DNA from: Chamaea fasciata
Taxonomy: Eukaryota > Chordata > Aves > Passeriformes > Sylviidae
Assembly (NCBI GenBank): GCA_029207755.1
Contig: JARCOQ010000004.1
Location: forward strand, 43,698,305 to 43,762,304
Reading direction: 5' to 3'
Length of the DNA stretch: 64,000 nucleotides
In this document: positions 39,953 to 52,200 of the stretch, piece by piece
Layout of the letters: every line of letters begins with the position of its first letter
How positions within the stretch are numbered: position 1 is the stretch's first letter
Made by a program: the position numbers and the translations under genes
Notes under the pieces: model-generated
Database searches by the model: none
The model's input: only the letters and a program-made list of their open reading frames with translations
What the model was told of the DNA's origin: nothing

Positions 39953-40244
39953 CTTCTCTTCCCTTTTCCCTTTTCCCTTTTCCCTTTTCCCTCTCCTCTC
40001 CTCTCCTCTCCTCTCCTCTCCTCTCCTCTCCTCTCCTCTCCTCTCCTCTCCTCTCCTCTCCTCTCCTCTCCTCTCCTCTCCTCTCCTCTCCTCTCCTCTC
40101 CTCTCCTCTCCTCTCCTCTCCTCTCCTCTCCTCTCCTCTCCTCTCCTCTCCTCTCCTCTCCTCTCCTCTCCTCTCCTCTCCTCTCCTCTCCTCTCCTCTC
40201 CTCTCCTCTCCTCTCCTCTCCTCTCCTCTCCTCTCCTCTCCTTT
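39953..40244. repeat. Homopyrimidine array: CCCTTTT then 50 perfect CTCTC
   Basis: The plus strand has no purine from 39953 to 40244 (292 bp). Four CCCTTTT heptamers (39961-39988) and a CCC are followed by the pentamer CTCTC repeated 50 times without error (39991-40240). Such purity implies a young, fast-changing array whose true length may differ from the assembly. The open frames on both strands (110 and 132 codons, Glu-Arg-Arg-Gly or Leu-Ser-Ser-Pro type repeats) are artefacts of the unit. Confidence 0.97.
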
Positions 40245-41351
40245 GGAATATTTAAACAATTATGTATAACTTCTCAATGCCCCACTCTTTGTAATATGTG
40301 CATGCCTCATATTTTGGCAATCTGTTAAAAATGTTGCATTTAGCACATTTAGACTGCTATCAATTTAAGGAACAGCATTCTTCTGGTTACTTGTTAACAT
40401 GGTGGAAATTGCTATTCTAATGACCTTTAAACAATTTGTAGCAAAAGAAAAAGTGTTTGGTATACTTGCTAGGAATCACTACTTGATATTTCTCAAACTT
40501 CTCTCCCCACTTGATTAGGTACATTGACTTTTTTCCACCTTCTGGTCTAAGCTGTTTCATTGTGTTCTGGTTTTGCATTTGTTTATTTATTTTGTAGCCA
40601 GGTCAAATGATTTTATCCCAGACATAGAACTCTCAGAACAACTGAATCATTTAGTGGTGCTTGGTTTCATGTGTTTGTCAGCTGAAAATGGCATTTAGCA
40701 CAGGCTTTATCTCAGCTATGGTAATTACTGTACTGAAATGGGCTCTCATACACAGCACAGACTGTTTTCAACAGATGCAACCAAGCAACTCTGAATTCTC
40801 TGAAATAGTTTATCTGGCTTTCAGAGTGTGACGATATTCAGACACAAATGCACATACACCCTTACATATATAGAGACATATAAAAAGTTGGACAGTGCTA
40901 GTTTTAAGGCAATGTGTTCTTTCTTTCTGAGTCAATTCAATTACCCGATGCAAGTATAGAATAGAATCTCTCAGTTGTACATAGCTCCCACATTATGTGC
41001 TGGCTGTGCATCTTATTACACATGAAGGTTATTGTTATTGTAATGTATCTCAGTGGTATACCAAATGTTAGTTTAATGATGTAATTAATATGGTTGGATT
41101 TACCATCTGATGTTCTTAGGCACCTCTTGTGTTAGCATTTGATGCTAGCAATTTCAAACATACTTGGAAACAGCAGTTTTTAGTTAAGGGAGTTGGCAGA
41201 AAAAGATAAAGGATTAATAACATAAGTCACATTCTCTAACAACATTTTTTTAAAAATTGTTTCAGATGTGTTCAGCTGACATGTCAACTCAGAGTGATGC
41301 TGCCTCTGAAGCTTGTGCAATATGCATTATTTATATATATCTGAGCTTTTT
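40245..41351. other. Unique noncoding DNA
   Basis: No element recognised. Confidence 0.5.
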
Positions 41352-41376
41352 CATTATTATTATTATTATTATTATT
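41352..41376. repeat. ATT trinucleotide microsatellite
   Basis: Eight tandem ATT/TTA units, uninterrupted. Confidence 0.95.
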
Positions 41377-44167
41377 CAGTATACTATGGTTTAACAGAAA
41401 CAATTCTTCTAGAGTCGAAACCTTGCAATCAGTTGAGCTCATTTGATGATGGACTGCTTTCAGTGCTAAAAAGTGAACACCAGTTTGATGGACAGATAAT
41501 GTGCACAAGCGAGAAAATGAAGAGGGTTGTTTTGGTTTTCTTTTGTGGTTTGTTTTCTTTGTTTTTGAGGAGCATTTCTTTCTTCTGGAAAATATGATGA
41601 TAAACAGTTGGATGGTACTTGAAAATGACGTTCAGGTACATAGAGTAAGAATCCATAGGAGCCCAAAGCAGATTCCAAATTAGTCTTTATCAACATAACT
41701 GTCACTCTTTACTTGCCAACTATAAATGACTTATTTTAATTAGAAAAGCAATTATAACCCTAATAGAGAAATTGGATGAAGCTATTATATATTAATTGTG
41801 AGAAGGATTTAGGAACATCCAAGAATACAGTAAGAATAAAATTTTAAAAGATTGATCTCATTCTTTACTTTCCATCAGCATTTTACATCTCCGTTATTTA
41901 CTATATCTCCACTGTCTTCTTCATTTCACATAGCAGATTAATTATGGTATGATTTCCAGTTTTCTTTTAAGTCATGCTAGAAACATCCTAAGAGTATCTT
42001 TCCATTTTCCATGCAGAAACCACATATTTGCCAAGGAAATAAAAACACACAGAAATGTTACTTCTGTGTTTTGAAACATACATATCATAAGAAATCAGGA
42101 AAATCAAACAACATATTAAAAACATAAGGGAAGGAATTTCTTTTGAAAAAAATAAAAATAAACATTAAAAAAAAATATGGGGAAAATTACACTGGAATAT
42201 ATTTGACATAAATAGCCATGACTAATCTCTGAAATGTTTAAGTAGACCTTGCACAAAATAAAGCATTCACTTAAAAGTATTGTAATTGGAAAGTATAACA
42301 CTCAGAATTTTAATTGTCAAACATGGCATTCATATGGAAGTCACATTTTGTTATTCCTTGAAAAAAGTACCTATGGAGAAATCAGTTCTTATTCAAAACT
42401 CTATCATGACCTAAATGTAATCACCAATGAGTAACAGAACATGCACAGTGCAAGAAGCATACTATAAAATTCTGGATGCCAAATAAATAACAGTGATATT
42501 TTTCTCCACTTTCAGTATTCTCCATCAGCATGGACTGTGGGACCATACCTGCTGGTCTGCCAGTTGACTTTCTTTAAACAAAGAGCACTGAAATGAGATA
42601 TCCGAATATATGCTGTTGCTAGAAATACAGAATACATTTAGGACAGAAAGTATCTTTTAATCTCTGCCACTACAGGTTTAATCTTGCAACCACAGTGTCT
42701 TAGAGTACATTAGAAAGCATCATACCATGGGAGGAAGGCAGAACTGGCCTTCTGAACTCTTCCCTCTGGTGAATGTTTTGCCCGTGGTTTGGCACCAGTT
42801 GACTCCTCAGACTCATGGTGTGAGTAACTTGATACTGAGCCCACAGAAGAATGGACTCTTTAGGTAAAGCATATCTGTAGTGGTGAAGAAAGAGATTTCA
42901 AGTATTTTAGTTCAATAGTAAACCACTCCAAGAGACATTTTAGTAGCCTTGCTTTCTTTTTCCTTCTCCATATTCAACTTCATTAATTTTTTTTTTTTAA
43001 CTTCTAACTCCTATGAAAAGCCAAACACCTGGAAGTCATAATAAATTCAATCCAACTAGCAAGAAGTTACAGCTGCTCATACAACTCAGCATTTAAGCCG
43101 AGACAAATCTAGTGGTGGGAAAGCAGATATATTTCAAATACGTAATTCATCCAGCAAGCTCCCCACACACTGTCATTATTTACTTGTACACTGACTTGAA
43201 AAGACCAGCACAATGGAGTGAAGTACCATAGTTTGACCTGCAAACTCCTGGTAATCAAGGTTCTTAAAGACTTATTTATGTAATATCCAAACACAAGCAA
43301 CTTTCTATGACCTTGGTCTGACATAGTCCTGCTAAAACAGCAGTGTGAATTTTTGTTACATGATTGCCTTAAAAGGACAAATTGTTTTAGAAGGCTTCTC
43401 TCGGGTCAAGAAACATTGACATTTCTCCAGTCACACAGAAACAGACCCTGAATATTAAAGAATAAATACTACCCAAAATAGAGGTAGAGGGCAAAAGTGT
43501 TTTCTTATGAGAAATCAAACATCTTTGTATTTATAAAATATAGCTGTTGAGTTGCATGATTCCTGTTTAAGTAAAGCAGGTCAACTATAATATGACAGCA
43601 AGATTTCAAACACATACACAACAAAATTACAGGCCTTCTTCAACTGTCTGAAAACACTCAACACTTCAAAAAATTTTAACTAATACATTCTTCTGTTGTA
43701 TATAAAGTATCCCTTTTCTCTCAACCTATTTACTCTTTATACAAGTGTTTAATAGCTGTAGATGAATGCAATAATAATATTCCAGATACTTTCCTTATAT
43801 GATTTTAAAAGAATACTGTTACTGTGATAAGACTTAGGATGATAAATTTTCAATATTTTAATTTTTTTTAAAGGCAGCTCTGTAACAATTATAATTCACT
43901 AGTGAAAAGTGAGAGGTCAATGTATTTCTAATATTAAAGAATATCTAGTACAGCATTATTTCCTTCCAGGTACCTTATTTTTGATGCAGAATAAGAAAGC
44001 TACAAAATAAAACCCAAATGCACATTGCTACAGATAATGTATTTATTTATCAAGAAGTCACCAAGAATAAACCAATAATTGCTAGAAAGGCATGGCAATG
44101 AAATTTTATTACAGAGCAGGCAAAAGAAAAAAAAAGTGATTATAAACGTAGGATTTAGTGGTTAATT
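41377..44167. other. Unique AT-rich noncoding DNA
   Basis: No repeat family, RNA gene or coding exon recognised. Overlapping frames on both strands near 41.3-41.7 kb carry no domain. Confidence 0.5.
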
Positions 44168-44190
44168 TTTTTGGGGGGTGGGGGGGGAGG
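44168..44190. repeat. T-run followed by G-rich run
   Basis: A short T run abuts GGGGGGTGGGGGGGGAGG. Two long G runs separated by one T stand out in AT-rich surroundings. This is low-complexity sequence only. Confidence 0.85.
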
Positions 44191-47100
44191 TCCATCTGAA
44201 GTTCTCTATTGTTCTTTAACAAACACTCTTTATAGAAGTCAAGGGTTCATGATGACTTAATCTTCCTTGCAGAGAGACAGAGCAGCTGCTGAAACAGTCT
44301 AGTCAAGAACTACGCATTTATCCTTGCTGCCTCCTTTGCCTCAGGAGGGAAATAGTCTGCTTTTTTCAATGTTAATGTAGGCTAGTAGCTGATTATTCCT
44401 CTTTATCGCTCCTTCCTTACATGCCAACTCAGCAGTACCATGAGGTGTGCAGTAGGCAAGGAGAGAGTTATTTTATTCAGAACATTTCTTCCTGTATGAC
44501 AATACATAAAGCTAGCATTAAGTGGTAAATTCATTTAGGGACCAATCTTCCCTCTCCCATGTGGAAATCAATGCCTGTTTTTCTACTTGCTTCACCAAGA
44601 ACTAGATTGGATGTTTCGTGCTTTGGGAAAGGAAGTTTGAATATATTCTCAAAACAAAACACAAATCCCTGAGACCACAATATTCTCAAAGATATGCAAA
44701 GTGCTACCGAGACTCTCAATGTGCTCCACACCCAGATTTGGGTTTTAATTTATTTATACATGTGCAATGAGAAAAGCAGCTTTGTGGACATATTTCTTGC
44801 CTCTATTTTCTACTTTGCAGTTTTGCTCTTGTCAATGGTTTCATTGTTCCTTAAAATTAGAGTACTCTTCTAAAAAAAATGGAATAAAAATTCAGTAGTA
44901 CAAAAGTCTCTGTAACCTATATGTTTTGAAACTGGTTCAATGCTTATTTTATAGGTGAAAAATTTCATAGAAAGAAAAAATCCTGATATTCTTCCTTGCA
45001 ATGTATTTTATGAGAGAGCCTCTGAATAGACATAATCTAATGCCAAGGTTTTTGAGACTGGTAATAGAAGCTAGTTGATGTAGACAACCCCATAGGACAT
45101 ATTTATGCTGACATATTATTAATGCTAGTGGTAAATTTTTGCAGTTGCACAAGATGAGCCAGGGAAGAAGGAAACTGAGGCTAGATAAATATCAGAGTAA
45201 GAACACAGGCTTTGTCCTGAATTAATTTTCTTTAGACTTTTCTGTGATAGTGGATTTTTTTTTCATTTTCTTCCTCCGTAAATGGAGGAAATCAAGAATA
45301 AAAAATGAAACATGCGCAAAAATCTATTGGTGACAGCCATTAAGTGAATTACCTTGCCCATTGAATATCATTTAGGTTGGAATCAGATCTACTACTATTA
45401 ATTTCTACCTTTTTAATGCACACTTTAGCTAGTACATGACCCATACTGTGTAACAGCAGTTACACCCCAGGGACTAGAGATTAACAGCATGTGCTACGAG
45501 TGGTTTATTTTACAATTGCTGTGAAATAAAAGCTGATGGAAATGAGCTGGTGAATTACTCCACCAGCAGAATCAACAATATTTTTCTTGTCATGGAAAAG
45601 CTCCATTCTTCTGTCTTCATTTTTTTCTTCCTAATATTGGTTTCATAGTAGAACACAATGCTTAGGGGAAATCTGGGGGAGGGGAAAAACAGAAAAGCAT
45701 GGTGCTGCGCTCAGTCCTGCCATTTTCATTGTATGCTGCAGTTCATCTGAAAAAAATTTACCAGCTAAATCTCTGTGTCATAGTTTATTAAAACACAATT
45801 TGGACATAAAAACCTACAGTCAAATGAAATCAAAATTGTTTTTCAGTAAACTCAAGTCAGTTAGCTTTTCCTTCTCATAAAAAGGAACATGATTTCGGCT
45901 GCTACACATGTATATTTTTGGAGTGTTAGGGAAGAAAAATAGTCTCACAGAAGGGTATCAATGAGGCTTGTTGTTTTGCAGCCCATAATGAATAAAAAGG
46001 ACTGCACCAAAAATGTCCTCTCCACAGTTTTTCTATTAAGCAGTAAATTCATTTCAATTTAAAGAAAGAAAGCTGATACAAAACAGTCCATGTTGTTAAT
46101 GAGCAGGTAGAAAGCATGTGTGTTCTGACCATCAGGGACAAACTGCACTGACCTGCACTGGTTACCAGGCACACAAGGGTTACCCCGGACCCAGCATACT
46201 TCCCTCCACAAGGAGTTTATATGACAAATAGGATAAATCTCATCAGGTACTACTTCTCTAGTGGTGAAATACCCTGAATTGATCCTTTAAAACTGCATCT
46301 TCTTCAAAGGAGTAATGGAAGAGTAATGGAGAAAAGTAGTATCAAAGTTAGGCATCTAAAGAAGGAGTAAACATACCAGTAAGTCATAAATAAATTTTGT
46401 CTACAACTGCCTGGATGTTTTACCCCTTTGCTGAGATTTCTTTTTTTCCTTTTTCACTCCTGTCTGCATTTAACTTCATGCAAATCATTACTCATCTAAG
46501 GTATTGCTCCAGATTTCAGAGAAATTTTGAATTTGTTATTTATTGCCGCCCGGTTAGTTTGTAACACACAGCAGTTATTGCTAAGAGGTCCAGTGACTGC
46601 CTGGCCTGATATTTTAGCACCTCAGCAGCCATGCATGCCTTACTCAACTCTATCAGATAATGATATGCGGCATGATTTACATGTGCAGTATTAAGAATTC
46701 ATTGTGAACCTATTTGTAATTACAACACAGTTAAAAGAAAAAGATGATTTAATAGTTATTAAAAAGATCCTTGACAAGGCAAAGAGTCATGACTCCACAT
46801 GCTTATTTGTATTTGGAAATGGGTTTTTATCTGCAATTTTGTATGTAACAAGTATATTCAATCCTAATCCTTGCTTCATCACAGAGGACCTAAAATTTTG
46901 CTAATACCTTTAGTTGTAGAATAACATCAATGTACAAAGAGAACCTGAAACAGACTAATAGGAAAACAAATGTGGGCAATTTTTTAGAGACCACTTTTTG
47001 CTGATCTCAAAAGGCATTTTAAGAAACACAGCTACACTTTTTCTATCACTATTTCTGATAATTAGAAGAAATTTTTCAATTCCATAATTCTAAACAACTG

Positions 47101-48413
47101 ATCCTTTTTTTTTTCCCAGGGTTTTCCTGGCAGCTCATCCACAAAATGTATTTAATATCACCCAGCGAAACTTAGCTTTGCATTCATGAGACTGCTAAAT
47201 TTTCTTATATAACCATTTCACTGTAAATCTGCCCACAAAATACTGAGCTGCTCAGAGAATGAAAATCAAACTAGAATTTATTCCAGTGATCATCTGAATT
47301 CACTACAGTGTGGACAAGAGCTTATCGGAGTCTGGCTCCAAGAGTGATTGACTGTTAATAAATCTTCATAAGGAATTGAAAAAAAATTTTAAAAACCAAA
47401 CCAAAATGGAATTAACATCTCCAGGTGAACACATAGGCTATTTTCTATTAGTTTTATGCAGACAATTATTCTGTCCCCAAATGACTACGCTTCATGTGTC
47501 ATTTGCTGGTGAATAGGCATTTAATTATATTTGAGATGTTTTCCTTGCCTATTACTTCAAAACACCTGAACACTCAAATACAAGAAAACCTCTCTATAGC
47601 TGCTGATAGAAACCTTAACCTAGGATAATGCAGGTTTTTCTTTTACCCCGTGACTTTACACAGTGGGATCTCAAATGCTATGATGTGAGCTTGGCATATA
47701 AGATAGCTAGTACAGATAAAAATTCAGATTTTGGCACCACTGACTCCAATCTGCTGTAATGAGGACAGGTGCATGTGATAAACAAAGAGAAAGATAGATC
47801 AAGGTTGCAATGATGAAACAAAAGTGATGGGTGAGCATGCTTTTGTCTGACTACTGTGACCCTTGATATAATAGAGGCACAGAAAAACTCAAACCACAGA
47901 CCATTAATAACCAGAAAACATGCTATTTCTTTTCTGAAGAAATCAGGGGTTTAAATTGAAGGGGAAAGGGGCAGTAAAATAATGAGCAAAATAAACAATA
48001 AAAAGAGTGTAGCATCTGAGTACACCACTGAGTCTTGATAAAACGCAACACTGTCATTTTGCTATTTGCCTGTTTCTCACTATGTTCTGCTTGTATACTT
48101 CTGAATGTTGTTATTTAATTTCAGCAGTGCCATGGGGACATGGATGAACACAAATAAGGTCATGCTAATTTTATTCTCTACCAGTACTGACAAGGTAAAT
48201 CCAAACTTACTCATGTTGCTTCTTCGATGGTGTATTTCCAAAAAAGTGTGGCTTTGCTACAAATAGACATATATTTCTACTAAAGACAGTTCATACCAAC
48301 TTTCTAAGTGACTGAGTGAGGCAACAGTCCACCTGGAGAAATTCTGGAAACTCAGGCAAACTGCATGTCATAGCAGAAATTAAATAAAATGTTTAAAACA
48401 TTTGATACTGATG
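44191..48413. other. Unique AT-rich noncoding DNA
   Basis: No mobile element, RNA gene or exon recognised. All frames are 70 codons or shorter. Confidence 0.5.
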
Positions 48414-48420
48414 CCTTTCC

Positions 48421-48931
48421 TGGCCTTAAAAAATTAAGAGCCAGACACAGTTAAGGGAAGAGGGGTTTTTACCTCGGTGTTTTAATAAGGATCCTTATGG
48501 TGCACCGCTTTGCCAAGGTGGGGTGTGCCGCAATGCACACACGATAGGTTGTGGATACAATTTAAAGACCTTACAAATTAGCATATCTAACAAAGATGCC
48601 CCAATGGGAGGCCTGGATAATTGACGTGATATTCCCCCATCTGTGGAATTCCCCCCTGGATAGGCCAAATCTCTGGTTTACAGGACATGTTCTAGAGAGG
48701 GGCTTGGTTTTTCAAGATAGTACAGGGCTTTCCGGCCTCCATCTTCAAGGTCTTTATGGCATTTGGTCTCCTAGCCTAACAGAATACTAGGACTATGCTA
48801 AGTTAGCAGACTTAACGAATTGCAAGTATGCATGCTAAGAATACTGAGGATCCATAAAGCTATATAAAAGTTATGTAAAAGAGAGTCATCTTGGCATCAA
48901 TAGCAGTGATGGTTGACAGGTGTCTAGTTAC
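48421..48931 (-). mobile_element. Probable solo retroviral LTR
   Basis: About 510 bp whose reverse strand has LTR-like order. A TTTAAAT-like TATA element lies near 48558-48566. An ATTAAA poly(A) signal variant follows (plus-strand tttaat at 48481-48486). Last is a short U5-like end finishing at TGGCC/GGCCA (48421-48425). The direct repeat cctttcct occurs at 48414-48421 and 48931-48938, which would give a target duplication of about 6-8 bp around the element. That fits a class II (ERVK-like) 6-bp duplication, with one terminal base changed. The composition, with CpG words such as caccgcttt and ggtgtgccg, differs from its AT-rich surroundings. The family is not identified, and no internal genes adjoin it. 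Confidence 0.6.
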
Positions 48932-48938
48932 CTTTCCT

Positions 48939-50551
48939 CACACTGAAGTGCACAATATGAAATGCAAGATAATCTTTAAGTGAGGAGGGGACAGGGCAGG
49001 GGAGAACCCAGATAATCATGATCTATCTTCAGGAGAGCAGATGCTTGAAAGTTGTATGGTTTGCAATTCTGAAGAACACTTTACGAACTGAAGCTCAATG
49101 GCTTCCATGAAATTTAATGAAAAGGGCTTTTATTGCAACAAAGATGAAATTTTTAAACACAAAAGTATAAAAATGCATGTAACTGGAAAGAAATGAGTAA
49201 AGTTATTAAATACCTCTAAAAAATGGATTTCGGCAAGAAAGCATCATTTGTTAAAGCAAACAAAACCAGACAAGGTATATTCCAGAGGGAAAAACAAGTA
49301 GAACATAAAATACTAGAGGTTTCATGGTTTCAGTTCCCAGTGACTCAATTTTATGCTCAGTTATTAATTGCCAGTATTGATAAAAGCTGTCAAATTCTAA
49401 TTTTAGAACTGTCATTGTCACAAGCCACATAAAAGACATATATAATTGATGTTTCTCTACACCCTCAATTTTGATATTAATGGCTGAAATATATAGCCCC
49501 CTTTTCCGGCATTCAATAATTGATGCATTTGTAATTTAGCAATAAAAGTTTTATGATATGGTAGACTTATTGGGTGGGAAGCATAAATAAATATCACATT
49601 GATGTTGTCCATAGTCAAAAAATGTAATAACATTTACAAAGTAAAGCATCTGAAAGCGAAATTTAAAAAAATATTGATAGGTGACACAGTCACCTCTAAA
49701 ATGTTACTGAAGGCTTGCACTTGGTCAGCTCTGGTAGGCAGCTGAGAAGTAAAGAAATCCTCAGTTCTATTGTGCCATCATTGGTGATGTAAATGAGGTA
49801 TGAAAACAATTGCATGGCAGAGCCCTTACTACATCTTTTCTTCACTTCTCTGTTTATAGGCAGTACTAGTCATTAATGACAAATGCCCAAGTGGTCACCC
49901 CTCACAATCCCCTTGCCTATGACAATTCCAGCATTTGAAGTATGCAATCATACCACATCATGACACATTTAGAGACACTTTTAAAAGTCTGGAAAGCCTG
50001 GGATTTCTTTTTACCTGAAGAGATACATATTGCACAGATGTTCTACAGGTGCATTTGTACAGGAGTTGATTTTATGGGAAGCAGCTAAAAGGTGTTTCTC
50101 AGGAAGCTGCTTGTTGTGCAAACGCCTGTTTTATACTCATTCTGCTATAAATATCAGAGTCCCAATTTATCTTTTAAGGGTAAAGGATGCTGTCACAAAA
50201 GGTTTTTAGTTAGCAATTAGGATATTTATAGTGAATAACTTAAAGCACATAAAAACAACCTTACAGCTATAGAAATATCCTGTCAAAGTAATTTACACAG
50301 ATCTGGTGTTAGAGATAATCTGCTCTGGAAGTCAATATACCAAAATGCACAAATCTGATACTTACTTCATATTGAAACCTATTCTGATTTACAAGATTAC
50401 ATTTTTTAACATATGAACTATGAGTAATTGTAGAATTCATGTAGTCCATGATAACGGTATTTTACGTATCTTTTAACTGAATATTTTATAAATGCATCTT
50501 GAGGTTATGATTTAAATATTCAGTGGAAATATAATGAATATTTAAATCTAA
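48939..50551. other. Unique AT-rich noncoding DNA between two LTRs
   Basis: No retroviral coding remnant is visible here, which argues that the two flanking LTRs are independent solo insertions and not the ends of one provirus. Their sequences also differ. Confidence 0.5.
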
Positions 50552-50556
50552 GTGCT
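50552..50556. repeat. Left target-site duplication gtgct
   Basis: Pentamer directly before the TG of the LTR, matched exactly by 51217-51221 directly after the CA. If the preceding A (50551) is counted the match is six bases, but that A is also the last base of the LTR on the other side. Confidence 0.9.
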
Positions 50557-51216
50557 TGTCACGATCCGCTCACACAAGCGGGGTTCGTGATGGTTCGTTT
50601 TAGGGATCTCAGAGCGCAAAAGACACAGCGGGGGACAAACTCAGTTTACTCAATCACAAATGCACCTTTATTTAGTGCCAACAAATGCGATAGTGGGGAG
50701 AGAAAAGAGAATAGTAAGAAAGACAGAAAAAGAAGGGAAGGCGATTATAGCTACCAACATGGAGGGTCGAGTCCTCGAGGCTTTTGAAGATGCCTATAGA
50801 CACGAGTTTCTCCAGTGGGATGATCACAAAAGTGAGCAGGGGTCTCCAGGGTTTTTAGAGTCCTCTCCAATGCGACAGGCAGTTGGCCAAACAGGTGGGG
50901 GAAATCATTGCAGTGTGTTCATTTAGAGAACTCAGAACAAGTCGGTCGTCAGCAGGTACAGTGTCAACCAGTACAAGTCAGCAGGCACAGTCACTTCACT
51001 GTGACTTGCCCATTGTTTCTGCTCAGGTTCTGATGTTCCGATATGGGTGCTGGCTTTTTCCATCAAACACACCTGCAGGCAGCACTTGGCCAACATCCCA
51101 CCTCAGCCAGGCCAGAACTCCTGCGTTGAGATTTTAAAGTCCCTTTTAGGGGTTTCAGTCTCTGTCCTTGACGATGGTCGTGAGGCAGATAAGGGATCTT
51201 CAGACCGTCTCTTACA
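50557..51216 (-). mobile_element. Solo retroviral LTR with intact ends and 5-bp target duplication
   Basis: The plus strand begins tgtcacgatccgctcacaca and ends ...tctcttaca, giving the canonical TG...CA. The pentamer gtgct flanks it exactly on both sides (50552-50556 and 51217-51221). On the reverse strand the AATAAA poly(A) signal falls at plus 50671-50676 (tttatt). It is followed by a CpG-containing U5 of about 110 bp that ends in GGATCGTGACA. The total is 660 bp. A 5-bp duplication is usual for class III (ERVL-like) and some other avian retroviruses. No gag, pol or env adjoins it, so it is a solo LTR left by recombination between two LTRs. Intact termini and a perfect duplication suggest a comparatively recent insertion. 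Frames over it (50587-50787, 50660-50926 and others) are not genes. Confidence 0.92.
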
Positions 51217-51221
51217 GTGCT
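51217..51221. repeat. Right target-site duplication gtgct
   Basis: Pentamer directly after the terminal CA of the LTR, identical to 50552-50556. Confidence 0.9.
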
Positions 51222-52021
51222 ACAGCAAACAATATACAAACCTGCTTCATGTTTGCCACTTTTGAATGATATATGCCCTCAGGTAAGTCTTGAGAACAAA
51301 ATGAGGGTCAGTTTCATTCTAGACAACCCCTTATGTTCATGTGACAAGTATAAAGCAAGGGCTGAACCAACCACTTCCAGCACTCAATCCTCCATAGCAC
51401 AGACACTTCCCTTACATGTTTGCTGTAACATGCAGTATATAAAATAGCTTTTTCTTAAGGAAAAAGAAATAAATAAAGAGAAAGAAGAAAAACCAAACAA
51501 AAACAAACAAATGGGGTGGATAAGATTTTCCTAAAAACACAGACAAATTTAACTTTTTATCATGGAATAAATTTATATTTCCTGGGGTTGACAAAGCATA
51601 GCAATAGAATTAATTTTAACAGACCTTAGTAAACTGAAACTGGATTTCTTTTGGATCACATAGACCTAAAGTATGCTTTTCATGATAAAGAACCAATGGC
51701 AGAGATTAATTACAGTTCTCTGACACAAAGCATACTTTAAAGATCTGATGAATTAAATGTTCTCCTCGCCACAAGCAAATAGGCTTGTTAAACTTGCTTA
51801 GCACAATAACCCTAAATTAAATGGCATCATTAAACTTGTTGTTACAACACACAAGTTGGAGAAGAAACCAATCAGTCATGTACCTGTAAAAACACTGAGG
51901 TTCTATGCCATAAAATAAATCATCTTCTGGAAAGAAACAGTCAGGCAGTGTTCTTCATAAAGAAAAAATAATTTAAAAAACAAAACAAAACAAAATATTA
52001 AAATTTCTTGAAATGTCCTTA
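51222..52021. other. Unique AT-rich DNA with A-rich patches
   Basis: No gene recognised. Around 51460-51515 and 51960-51995 the plus strand is A-rich with AAAC units, another instance of the A/C low-complexity type. Confidence 0.5.
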
Positions 52022-52054
52022 TTTTCTAAATAAACTAAATGTTTATTTAGAAAA
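52022..52054. repeat. 14-bp perfect hairpin, 5-nt loop
   Basis: ttttctaaataaac (52022-52035) pairs exactly with gtttatttagaaaa (52041-52054) around taaat. The stem is AT-rich. No transcription signal marks it as an RNA gene. Confidence 0.85.
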
Positions 52055-52063
52055 AAAATAAAT

Positions 52064-52200
52064 AACAAAAATTAAAACCAACAAAGCCAAGCAAAAAAAA
52101 AAAAAAAAAAACCAAACAAAAAACAAACCAAAATACATACATACTCCACTCTCAAAAAAACCCCAAAAAAACCACAAAACCTCCCCCCCCAAAAAAAAAC
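52064..52200. repeat. A/C-rich low-complexity tract
   Basis: A long A run (about 52096-52111) is followed by ACC/AAAC units, a short ATAC stretch, then CCCC and AAAA blocks ending in a run of eight C. It is nearly free of G. It resembles the tracts at 16.2 and 31.4 kb. Confidence 0.85.

Noticed and set aside
39927..40328. Open frames of 110 and 132 codons with Glu-Arg-Arg-Gly and Leu-Ser-Ser-Pro repeats
   Set aside because: Produced by the CTCTC pentamer array on either strand; no unique coding sequence flanks them.
48421..51216. The two minus-strand LTRs as ends of one provirus
   Set aside because: Their sequences differ, the DNA between them shows no retroviral genes, and each appears to have its own flanking duplication.
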